This document shows, piece after piece, positions 23,040-32,438 of a DNA stretch of 64,000 nucleotides. Under the pieces are notes generated by a model. That model saw only the letters and a list, made by a program, of their open reading frames with translations, was not told the origin of the DNA and did no database searches. How positions within the stretch are numbered: position 1 is the stretch's first letter; the number at the start of each line of letters is the position of its first letter. The position numbers were made by a program, and so were the translations under genes. The stretch comes from Aplidium turbinatum (lineage: Eukaryota > Chordata > Ascidiacea > Aplousobranchia > Polyclinidae), in assembly GCA_918807975.1 (NCBI GenBank), contig OU964918.1:51754477-51818476 (forward strand), in the 5' to 3' direction.

Positions 23040-23378
23040 CTAATTGCTAATGCTTTGCTGACTTTTAATGAAGAGATCGCAACTGCAGAACGTGGATTCA
23101 GTTTGCTTTCTCGGTCGCGAACTCCAGCAAGAAATCGCTTGCATTGTTCAACTGCAGATAAACTTTTGCGTTTTTGGTTGAATGCTGCATCATACAAAAC
23201 ATTTAATTATGACGCGGCATATGCGCACTGGCACGGCAACGCGAAGCGAGCACGCTACAACGTGAGCGGTGAAATTGTTGACAAGTTAAATCACTTTGTA
23301 AATGCGAACCATTTGAGCGTGACGTGTTTTTTATTTGGTTATTCTTACTTGTTTTTATTCCTTTCCGTTGTGCAATAA
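23040..23378 (+). pseudogene. hAT (DUF4371/ZNF862-like) transposase C-terminus
   Basis: The frame includes EIATAERGFSLLSRSRTPARN and the following LLRFWLNAASYK, which match the hAT dimerisation region of the DUF4371 type, where a CERGFS-like box is followed by a basic RNRL-like box. The frame continues about 45 residues beyond. The rest of the transposase is not recognisable upstream. It is a fragment. Confidence 0.7.
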
Positions 23379-23751
23379 AAGATGTCTGCGGGTGTTGCAA
23401 GGTTGAGTTTTGCTGATGAACGTTGAAACGTTTGTCTGTTCTAACTTTTCTCAGATATAACACGACAACGTTTCTCAGCGAAACTTCATGTTGTAGCTGG
23501 TCAGGAAGTGCAAATTTTGGTTTGTATCAGCTACTTGAAAGGAAATATTTTCATCAGAAAAAATGACCGAATTGTTTCAAGTCATTTCGGACAAATGACC
23601 GAAAAGTCTCAGCAAAAAAAAAAAAACAGCCGAGTAGCGGGTAGCACGTTACTTTTGTAAATTGGTAGTGGGTAGCGGTAGCGCGCTATTTTGGTCCAAG
23701 TAGCGGGTAGCACGCTACCGGTACTTTAAAAGTAGCGGGTGCCCACCTCTG

Positions 23752-24480
23752 TTCGTCTGGTAGTATTAACACTTGGCATCCATAACAAATTGAACGGAAG
23801 TTGATTAATCTAATCTTTACTTTGTTAAAGAAATAATTATTGGTTGTCAGTATATTTCCTCATACATAAACCATACACTATATCGTACGTAAAACTTTAT
23901 ACAGTACGGTACCGATACATAGAAAATCATGTATGCATATTTAACAACACATTCAACATCCGAAAAACATTTCAAGCAACAAAATAAGGCACTGCAGATA
24001 ACCTAATCCTTAGATTTTATTATACCTGTATATGATGGTTTGATGGCATCTACTGGACCTTATCAGAAGCCTTTTAGACCAACACCTCCTCTGAAAGGTT
24101 CTTTTCCGTTGGACCGCCAAGGTATATTTCTAGTCTTTCATTTTTATTTAATCAAACACTTGGGTGAATAGTGGCTATGATAGCCTACATTTGATATATT
24201 TCGCTTTGCTCGCCATTGAGCATTTTTTGTGGTGTTATAGTATTTATTGTTTGATCAAAAACTCTATAGAATGTTTTGGGTCTTTTAGTTTTAAACCACT
24301 CAACTCTGCAACACCTATTTTTTGCTTTTCTCAAAGATAGAAACCTGGAAATCTATATGTCTCTAGTTATTTTCCAAGAAAGTTGTTATCTCTCGTTGTC
24401 ATATAAGCCTTTCGGGCCAAAGGTCTGTCTTTTTACCACCCCAGATTTACAATGTTCCCGGACTAAGCTGGAAAGCTACG
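23752..24480. other. Unassigned stretch
   Basis: No credible frame, terminal repeats or known family is seen. It includes one TAGCCTA heptamer near 24191. Confidence 0.3.
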
Positions 24481-24513
24481 AGAACAGCTAGTCTTTTGTT
24501 TCATCATCTAAGG
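24481..24513 (-). mobile_element. LINE C-terminal fragment, piece left of the hAT insertion
   Basis: This short piece continues the LINE fragment at 25867-25975 on the other side of the hAT element; the shared 8 bp atctaagg is its target duplication. Confidence 0.5.
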
Positions 24514-24766
24514 CAGGGCTTCTCAAACTTTTTGTTCTGCGACCCCATTTTGAAAAATATATTTCTATGCGACCCCATTTTTTTTTTTTTTATTTGCAAC
24601 AGACTCAAGATGGTCCATATTACACAATCACACATAAAAAGTAGAAACAAAGCAGATACTCAACTCCGAAGAGCTGAGTCGTAATGTACTAAATACAAAG
24701 ATTGATAGTAACAGTCTGTTCGCATTAGTTCATAAATCCATTGATTGGAAGACAAGTTACATCGGG

Positions 24767-25342
24767 TTACAAACTGGTATAATTTTTACGAATGAGAGCT
24801 TGAAAGGTTGTGGCATTGTTATCAACGAATGCAGAGGTGATGCTGCATCGTCTCTGCATATTAAACAACATTCTGTAACAATTATTGTATCCAACACGTA
24901 AGCGATTACTACTGGATGAAAGATAGTTACACCATAGTTGACAGGCATATAAAGGCATACAATAAGAACGAAACAACACATTTTTAACAACAATCGAACA
25001 TTTGGTAAACCTTGCTTTTAACATGTTTCCAGCACAATACAACGACCGTAATTGTCGTTTCATGTCTTCATCATCGGATAGCAAGTCGTTAATTATTACT
25101 CCAAAATATTTCACAGAGGTCTCAAAGCAGATACGATTTTCATTTAAATATATGATCGGATTAAAGTCAAGTTTCAACATCTTGGATTTAAATAAAACAC
25201 CAACAGTTTTGCTGCAATTAAAGTTTTGTTGCATTATTGGGACATCCACGTTAATGACATTAAAACGGATCATTTTGATCATTATATTTTCTTTTTCTTT
25301 CTGACTTATCAATTGTTTTCTTTGTGCTTGCATTGTTACCAC
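24767..25342 (-). pseudogene. LINE reverse transcriptase C-terminal fragment (cargo of the hAT)
   Basis: This 191-codon open frame matches the late reverse transcriptase and thumb region of L2/CR1/RTE-like LINEs: VKYFGVIINDLLSDDEDMKR, QLRSLYCAGNMLKARF, then VLFRSYCMPLYACQLW. The catalytic YxDD box lies upstream of the retained part and is absent. About 90 percent of it is shared with 60221-60834. It has been carried inside a DNA transposon, so it no longer reflects a LINE insertion at this site. Confidence 0.85.
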
Positions 25343-25420
25343 ATGAATATACGGAACCTAACCACTGATCCATAGTCAATTAATCTTGTAACTGCTTTAA
25401 ACTTTAGTCTAGGTTCCTTC

Positions 25421-25577
25421 CAGGCCCGTAGCCTCGCCCCCCTGAAAAAAATTTCGCCCCCCCTGACAAAATCCCAACATTTTCGAGCTACAACCACAAT
25501 TATAATGATTCAATTTTTTCGCCCCCCCCCTAACAAAAAGTTGGCACCCCTTGCTCTGCGGTCTGGCTACGGCCCCG
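25421..25577. mobile_element. 157-bp hAT miniature element
   Basis: Ends CAGGCCCGTAGCC and the complement of CGGGGCCGTAGCC are flanked by a perfect 8-bp duplication gttccttc (25413-25420, 25578-25585). The sister hAT at 60140-60170 keeps the uninterrupted sequence, which confirms the insertion. C-runs lie just inside the ends. Confidence 0.9.
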
Positions 25578-25866
25578 GTTCCTTCAGAAACTAGTTGCAA
25601 AGCTACTCTGAAATCATAATGTGAGTGGTAAGGTTACTTTTGGTCAGTAGGTTACACTTACAGCAATGATGATAGCGTAACAATGCATGAATTGTTACGA
25701 TTGGTTATATTTTATCGTTCGACAGTTCACACCGACGGTTGCGGTCAATTGACATCATGGCAAGACTACAACCTACCGGCACTAGAATTTCATTACGACC
25801 CCAAAATTTCATTACGCGACCCCATTTGGGGTCGCGACCCATAGTTTGAGAAGCCCTGATCTAAGG

Positions 25867-25975
25867 CATGCAGACCTTCCACTCCATTAATTAGTGACTT
25901 GAAGATAGTGCAGCAATCGTGGATGATGTGGTCTGCGGTTTGTTCCTCAGTACCACATTTACAAATAGAGAAAGA
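25867..25975 (-). mobile_element. LINE C-terminal fragment interrupted by the hAT
   Basis: The reverse complement reads like the Cys/His-rich LINE tail seen at 42284-42583 (CxCG, then TADHII, then C). Its continuation is at 24481-24513, on the other side of the hAT insertion. Confidence 0.65.
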
Positions 25976-26097
25976 AACTTAAAATTAATATATATAAAAC
26001 ACAACAATTACACATGTACCAACCGTTTTGCAAACCAATGCTTTTGCCTATACATTTCTTGATAACAATATTCAGTTAACTACTCTTTGTAAAAGAT

Positions 26098-26300
26098 CGG
26101 AATGGCCCGTTTCGGTGAGTCCGATTCGGTTAGTCCGATCCCTTAACGGGGGATTTTTTCAATTTTTTTTTTAAATTATCGGGTACCGTAGCCTAATTAT
26201 CATTGCTGTTTTAGGGTAAGGAGTTAAGGTTACGGGTTAGAAATTTGGAACTCACCGAATCAAACTCACCGAATCGGACTCACCGAATAGTAGCAGACCC
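26098..26300. mobile_element. 203-bp miniature inverted-repeat element
   Basis: Subterminal tcggtgagtccgattcgg at the left is repeated in reverse at the right. The flanks share gtaaaagat (26089-26097, 26301-26309), a 9-bp match that could be read as 8 bp. It is either MULE-like or hAT-like. It is non-coding. Confidence 0.75.
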
Positions 26301-26309
26301 GTAAAAGAT

Positions 26310-28069
26310 ACGGTATCAAATGAAATGCATTACATCATCATAAAACTGCTTTGACCCTAATAAACAAGTTTCAATTGCTTTGTTTTCATAATTGCATAAT
26401 ACATTATTATTACAAATCAGAGTAAACAGTTTCCTTGAAATGCTGTATAAAAGATCTTAAATTCATCTTTTTAATTTATACCTTTTGCAGGGGAATGCAA
26501 GTTATTGAAAGAAGTGTTTATGAAGTGCTTAAGTAAAAATCATCACAATAACAGTTTATGTCGAATTGAATCAAAGAATTACCTTGAATGTCGCATGAAC
26601 AAGTAAGGCCTGATAAAATGTAACATTGAACTGTTGAGATATTTAAATTCTTCATCCAGTTCTTTAATTAGTACTGATTTGACAGTTTCAGCAAAGTTTT
26701 CTTGGATGTTTAAAAAAAATGACTTGTTTAAACAAACTTGATTGGCCTACTTAAATGATGGCAATTCTGCAGGGTCTACAATACATAATATTAATTGGAT
26801 GTATGATGGTCAAAACATTTTAGATTGTGATGTTATCACAAAGCAAATACAGTGCTAAAAATCGGTCTGATTTGTCATGTTCAGAGTTTTTGATTAGCTT
26901 GCTTGCTTAAAGCAAGGGGAAAGATGGAGATTAGTATGACTTAAAATGCTTTAAAACCTAGTTTCAGTGTGTTGGCAAACATAAAGCAAAACTAGTAAAA
27001 TTTTCAGTCGGCATATCTTGAAAGAAAGAACACATGACATCTTGGAGTTGGGCTATGGACCCTGACTGACCTGGCACAGGAACAATTTTTTGTGAGGAAC
27101 TACTTGGCGCAAAGTTTTCAATTGAATATCCCTTGCTTTATGCTTGTATAGATCTGTTGTGCACAATACTGCTAGTGTTAGATTTCTATTACAAATTTCT
27201 TAGTAACTTTGTCCTCTTATTTACATCTGTTCAATTTAATTGTGCGCTCACTGTACTGTAAGAGTAAAGCTACCACACACACAATAAAGCTAATAGAAAA
27301 TGTAATTAAGAAATGTCAATATAATCAGACTACAATGCATTGTGTTGGCACAGTAGGTTTTAACCTCTAAACAATTTCACTGGGGTATGCCTTGCAAACA
27401 CCAAATAACTGCAGTTCAAGTTGTAGTTTTAGTTCATACTTGTTCCTAGCTTGCGTTTGCTTGTTTTTGAGGTTATCTTGCTTTTTTGTTGCAGCAAGTT
27501 TGTAATTATAGTCGTAAGGCTTATCTACAAAAGAATGCGATAAAAATGCTATATTTATACACAAAAATAATTACATGAGGCAAGATGTGTTCAATGTAAA
27601 ATAAACCTTGCATCAAATAGTTCGCCATGAGATGTACTCTGCTGAGGCATTCCATTATAATTCAACAAATTTTAGAAAGAATTGTAACCACTTGGTTTCA
27701 AAAGATGTTGGTTTTGATATATTTTGTTGTTTTCAAAATTTGAACTTGGGCAAAAAAAAAATTTTGCAAATCGGACAAGTGGTTTTTGAGATATTGCGTT
27801 TTGAAATTTTGTTGCTGTCACTAGGTGGCGCTGTTGATGTTCCTAATGTTTTTTTATTTTAGTGTTATGTTTGAGGTAGAAAGTTGGTTGAAGTGTCTAT
27901 TCCACCATTTTTCGTAATGCAGAATTCAAAAATGATCTCAATTTTAGTCTAAAAGCATTAGCTAAGGAGTTATGGGGCATTTAAAAAAAATTAGGGGACC
28001 AAATGCCAACCCTCAAATTGTCATGTGGGTAACGAGATATCCCGAAGAAAAATTCTGTTCTTGAAAGTT
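26310..28069. other. Unassigned intergenic stretch
   Basis: I see no convincing exon, RNA gene or paired ends in 1.7 kb. The strings around 27780-27990 (ggcgctgttgatgttcct and an A-run) look repetitive but have no identifiable boundaries. Confidence 0.3.
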
Positions 28070-28365
28070 CAAATCTTTATCCTCGGACTGGGAAAGCTTC
28101 TTGAAGAGCGTAATCCTTGCACACTCGCATACTTGTAGAGGCTTTGAATCGCTGACGCAGGCCCAGTCACCGAGATTGACAGAGTAAAGTTTCTGATTGT
28201 TGATGTCTTGTTGTCTGGGAATTATTCCATCCATTAAATACCGCTGAATGGAGAGCAGTCCTTAAACACCCTGAGAGTCGAACCAGCACTGCTTGATCTT
28301 GAAGCTTCTTTGTTCTGGAAGTCACACACTATTCGCACTAACCAACTGAGCTATCGGGGCGGTAG
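28070..28365 (-). repeat. tRNA-headed SINE, family 1
   Basis: On the minus strand it begins ccgccccgatagctcagttg (box A), has a box B-like gttcgactctcagg, then a body ending in agtccgaggataaagat. The same body and tail occur at 41505-41800, 43968-44248 and 50531-50632. No CDS. Confidence 0.85.
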
Positions 28366-28555
28366 TTGCAGTGCAAGAAGTGAAAAGATTAGCAAAACAA
28401 ACTGCGTGTTTGCATAAATTGGCAGTTGGGGTAATTAACCACTTTTCCTGATCCCATGTAAAATAATGATTACACAAGTTTTATGGTAGGGTAGGTAAGG
28501 TTTGATAGATTTTTGTATGCGTTCGCTTCCTGATCTGCTTTCCATTTCCTTTCCA

Positions 28556-28715
28556 GCAGTGGCCGAGTGGTTAGCGCGTTGGGCTCGTAGTCGAGAGCCT
28601 GCATGTTCGACTCCAGCCACCCGCATGGCGCATTTGCTGTTGTTTCTCTGGACAAGAAACTTTACGATAATTGCCTCTACACAGTGATCGATTTCGAGTA
28701 ATGGGTACAGGGCTG
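28556..28715 (+). repeat. tRNA-headed SINE, family 2
   Basis: Box A tggccgagtggttagcgcg and box B tgttcgactccag are followed by a body (tggacaagaaactttacgat) shared in reverse with 53698-53990. The head resembles a Leu/Ser-type tRNA, but the acceptor stem is lost. Confidence 0.8.
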
Positions 28716-28834
28716 CGATTTTTTCTTTCTTGTCGAACGACCAAAAATTCTGCGTTTGTTTGTCGAATAGTAATATGACGTCACAAGTGTCAGATTATAA
28801 GCGTTTGGCAGCGAGTTACCGCATAAGTTGTGTG

Positions 28835-29125
28835 CAGGCGCGGATTTATGGGGGGGGCCCAGGGGGCCCGGGCCCCCCCCCGAAATTTTGTGAAAAATTG
28901 TAGAAATTGTATGTTTCCGCATCAAATGGTTTGATATGCTTCTAAACAGCTGATATTAGTCCCTCGGCATCACAATTGATGAAAATGGTTGTTTTAATGT
29001 CTATTTTATAGCATATCGTATATGTCGTAGTATCATTGTTCATATCTGTTTAGCTTTTTCTTTCTTTTTAATTGATTTTCAAATTTTCTGGCCCCCCCCG
29101 AAAAAAACTCTTAGATTCGCGCCTG
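28835..29125. mobile_element. hAT miniature element (291 bp)
   Basis: Ends CAGGCGCGGATTTA and complement of CAGGCGCGAATCTA are flanked by a perfect 8-bp duplication gttgtgtg (28827-28834, 29126-29133). Long G/C runs lie just inside both ends. Confidence 0.92.
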
Positions 29126-29133
29126 GTTGTGTG

Positions 29134-29765
29134 GTATCAGAGTCACTTACTTAAGCTTTTAATCGCACGCTGGTTGAGTGATTGCAAAGGAGTATCAAGC
29201 GCTAAGTTACGTACTACCGGACATGTATACAAATTGCCCTCGAAATTAGCTTGTATCTACGACGGCAAAAACATTGCCGTCGCCAAATCAACAAACCTTG
29301 GATTACGGCTGCAATTGCCGTATGCTTTAATGTTTAATCAAACGAAATTTTATGCGTTTCTTCATCGCGATACCGGCTTATTGTTACGCAAAAGTTATTT
29401 TTTCATCGAATGCTTATTGTTTACCGATGTCGTTGCGAATATAAATTATAGTGAAAGAAGATACAGTTAAAAAGTAGAATTTACCTGCTATAGATTATCA
29501 AACAGAAGGAAAAGTTAGTGTGGTATTTTGCAAAATTTGTAAAGAATTTTATGACGGAAGCAAACTGGAATTAGAAAAGCTACGGGGTCAAGTTAAAAAA
29601 GTAGTACGAAATTCGATAAATGGTTCTTGGGCAGTAAAGTAATGCTTCCGATCATATGGCATCGCACGTTCATGAACGGGCAGTTTCGCGTCTTCAAGTA
29701 TTCTAGTGACGACGCGACAACCTCATCCTCCGATACAGCATCTGATAATTCCGATTCTGACAGCT
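29134..29765 (+). other. Short open stretches of unknown origin
   Basis: Three plus-strand stretches read open without an obvious link: about 29148-29470 (contains KLACIYDGKNIAVAKSTNLG), 29482-29640 (contains FCKICKEFYDGSKLELEK, a CxxC-like start) and 29642-29767 (about 41 codons, ending in a Ser/Asp-rich tail). They have more codon-like composition than their surroundings but match nothing I recognise. They may be eroded exons of a transposase or host gene. Confidence 0.35.
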
Positions 29766-30478
29766 AGTTCTTTATCAAACAGACTCGTGTTTGCTCGCAG
29801 TATCCCAATTGTGCCGAAATTATGTTAGTGTAAACGTAAATCGAGGCAATCATCTCGCAGTGAGCTATTAATTTGTTACCGGTACCTGGTTGAACAATTA
29901 ACGTTATTTTATGATAATTCAATTCAACGTCGCTAGATGTCGAATTAATGTAAAACAAACGTAAATTTCTTCTTGGGCATCGATACGCAGGCATCAAAAT
30001 TCGTTATTTTTGCATTGCGACTTCACGTCTGTAGACGTTGAACCAATGTAAAAACGACGGGTTTTGCTAGCTAGGTTGTGTGCTTTTGTGAATGCAAGTG
30101 CAAAATCGCCCATTACGTAATCACAGAAACCCTTTTAGTGGAAGGAAGTCGAGTTGCAACCGTGTTTATCTGTCTACTATTCTTTATTCACATTGCAAAA
30201 AAATTCTCCATTCTTGGAACAACAATTGCATAAGTCAGACATAAATACAAACTTGCATAGACCTTGACAAGTAAAAGTAGCCTACTTCGAAGAAAGTTAG
30301 AAACCCGTTGTGTCGAATAGCACGAAACGTGTGTGGCGAAATATTTGATGCCAGGCGTTAGAACTTCGATCAAAGCATTTCCCGCAGTGTTCAAAATGTT
30401 CCTTTCCATAAAAATAGCGGCTTTTTTCATCTGTATGGTCTGGTTGCACGTCTGGTCGGAAACTAGGCTGTTTTCTAC
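29766..30478. other. Repetitive, non-coding stretch
   Basis: 29925-29985 matches 22125-22185 (ctagatgtcgaattaatgta and on), so it is part of the CAAGCCTCGAAA-family element or of a sequence it captured. From about 30230 to 30400 it is duplicated at 31690-31860. Confidence 0.5.
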
Positions 30479-31619
30479 CAGTGGCGTATATTCAGGGTGT
30501 TCAAGGTGTGCACTGCACACCCCAAGAAATCCAGAAAAAAAGAAAATTTCCATCGGTTGTCGATGTTCTTTACTTTCATGATATTCTAACATCTTGCTGC
30601 ATGCTGATTGCTTTCTTTTCAATTGCAAAACTCATCCCCTTCTAATTTTAATACTCCAACGTTTGAGGTCATTGCCTTTAATTTTTTTCGGTCATTACCT
30701 TTTCCTTTAAGCTGGGTGTGCACTGACAGCTTGGCGAGTGCTATTTAAAATAAACAATTAAGAAAAATGACGTCACAAGGCAGCGAAAACAGGTCAGCCA
30801 GGCTGTGCAGTGTGCACTCGCTGATCTGCACACCTTGGCGCGTCATTGGGGGAATCCCAGGCAATAGCAAGTTTTAGCTTGTTGGATTAGAGTTTGAGGT
30901 GATCAGCGCTGGAAACAACTTTTGCTAGAACTGAAGCAAAAGCAAGCTTTCTACGACGATGTAATTCAAAAATTTATTGCACAAACAAAAAGAATTGAAT
31001 CATGCTATAGATGAATTTTCCTTCTGTAGTCGAGGTGTTAAACATTTTCGTTTTTACTAAGTAGTACGGCGGATAAAACTACAGCCGACCAACATAGCAA
31101 TCGACTTTCTTTTCTTGTTTATTATCGAGTTGCTTTGCTATTGTTTTTTGTTTTAACTTTCACCTGTTTGTTTTTAATTCGCTTGTACATTTCTCAAGGT
31201 GTTGCGACCGTGCCTAATCCTTGCATGAAGTAAATCATTTCCATCTCGAGCACGCTTTAACTTTCGCGTTTTTGCAGACTCCTGCTGTGTTATGGCAAGT
31301 AATATTGTTCGTTTTGATGGTCGGAAATAAAAAGTGAACTGAAGTATGCTATGTGACTTTAGAAATGCAACTTAATGTTTGATATTGTTAAGTCTTTCAT
31401 TCAATGCGCTGTCAAATAAAGATCTATTTTGTATTCTTCTCCATTCCGACATTATTTTTGTCACTTCTGTTCATGTTCAGAATTTGTGCTGAAAATGCTC
31501 TCTGAACGCACCAAATTCAATGTTAATTTTTAAAATTTTCTGGGGGAGGCCCCCCAGACCCCCCGCTGTTGCTTTGCCGTCACTGAACACCTTGTCAAAG
31601 TGGTCACGGTACGCCACTG
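30479..31619. mobile_element. hAT non-autonomous element (1141 bp)
   Basis: Ends CAGTGGCGTATATTCAGGG and complement of CAGTGGCGTACCGTGACC are flanked by a perfect 8-bp duplication ttttctac (30471-30478, 31620-31627). The right subterminal 100 bp (ctgggggaggccccccagac) is shared with the hAT at 48891-51864. No transposase. Confidence 0.92.
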
Positions 31620-31689
31620 TTTTCTACATGTGAAAAACTTTCATAGCAAGTATCCAACAGTCATTTTACCAGAGCAATATTGTTAATCA

Positions 31690-31860
31690 GCTCAAACTGT
31701 GAAATACAAACTGGCATAGACGTTGACAACTCAACGTAGCCTAGGTTATTTCATCTATAAAAGAAACCCGTTGTGTCGAATAGCACGAAACGTGTGTTGC
31801 TAAATGTTTGATGCCAGGCGTTGGAACTTTGATCAAAGCATTCTCCCGCAGTGTTCAAAA
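31690..31860. repeat. Direct duplicate of 30230-30400
   Basis: Both copies contain gaaacccgttgtgtcgaata and ttgatgccaggcgtt with scattered substitutions. The hAT at 30479-31619 lies between them and was inserted separately. Confidence 0.8.
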
Positions 31861-32129
31861 TGGCGGCGCTGACGCCTTGGGAGTTTCTCGTGTGAAGCGT
31901 CGCTTTTAGACCTTGCTTTGAAGTACCTGGCGCAAGAAAGTTTACGTAAGTCAGCACTCTTATGATTGCATCACGTGATGCTCCCCCCCCGATTGTTCCT
32001 CGACCTGACGACGTTTAGTCCTCTCTCAGTTTTTTTTCCTTTTTATTTTCCTTTTTTTTTTGTAAGGCACGGCGTTTGTCGAATAGTGATGGCGCGTGTC
32101 GAGTGACCTCGTCACCGAAAAAGGCAAAA

Positions 32130-32178
32130 TGCATAGCGCTCAAGTCCGCTTTCCCGCAATGCAGGATAAAGATAATAA
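32130..32178 (+). repeat. SINE family 2, 3' end
   Basis: gcatagcgctcaagtccgct and the following cccgcaatgcaggataaag match, in reverse, the tail of the SINE at 53698-53990. The head is missing. Confidence 0.7.
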
Positions 32179-32438
32179 ACAAAACAAATTATTGATAGGA
32201 GCTTGCTTAGATGTGGTATTATAAACTTTGGCTTAATATAGCAATTGCATTAGTTTAGTTGAGCCACTTTTACATGGTGTGCTTTTGAATATGTATCATG
32301 TTTATACTCTTTGAATCATTTTCTTACCAGTAGCTGATTATCGTGTTTTATTTAGTAATCTCATGCAACAAGAATCTCTGAGTCTACTTGGTTACAAAGA
32401 TCTTGATAAAAGCGAACCTAACAGCAAGGTGCCTCACA

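Larger units (their letters stand above)
21262..23622. mobile_element. Element inserted in the TAGCGG hAT
   Basis: The stretch begins with ttttttttggtcatttgtcg and ends with the reverse-complementary string (gacaaatgaccgaaaa) before an A-run, giving inverted ends. The flanks on both sides are TAGCGG sequence. It contains a transposase C-terminus (23040-23378) and a further nested element (21758-22667). I could not define a clean target duplication. Confidence 0.6.
20151..23751 (+). mobile_element. hAT element remnant with subterminal TAGCGG repeats
   Basis: Many tagcgg(t)agcg motifs cluster at 20165-20275, 21218-21260 and 23630-23745. This is the kind of subterminal repeat field that hAT transposases bind. 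The right end reads as the complement of CAGAGGTGGGCACCCGCTAC. A weaker CAG-start lies at 20151. The two flanks do not match as a target duplication, so the ends are tentative. A hAT transposase C-terminus lies at 20369-21078, and another element interrupts the right side. Confidence 0.6.
24514..25858. mobile_element. hAT element carrying a captured LINE fragment, copy 1
   Basis: Ends CAGGGCTTCTCAAACT and complement agtttgagaagccctg are flanked by a perfect 8-bp duplication atctaagg (24506-24513, 25859-25866). Subterminal sequence repeats gcgacccca. Its cargo is a reverse-strand LINE reverse transcriptase fragment. The same arrangement occurs in a second copy at 59885-62122, so the LINE piece travels with the hAT ends. 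Confidence 0.9.

Noticed and set aside
28556-28640. Possible functional tRNA genes (also 15441, 15751, 41505)
   Set aside because: Box A and box B are present, but acceptor stems do not pair and SINE bodies follow.
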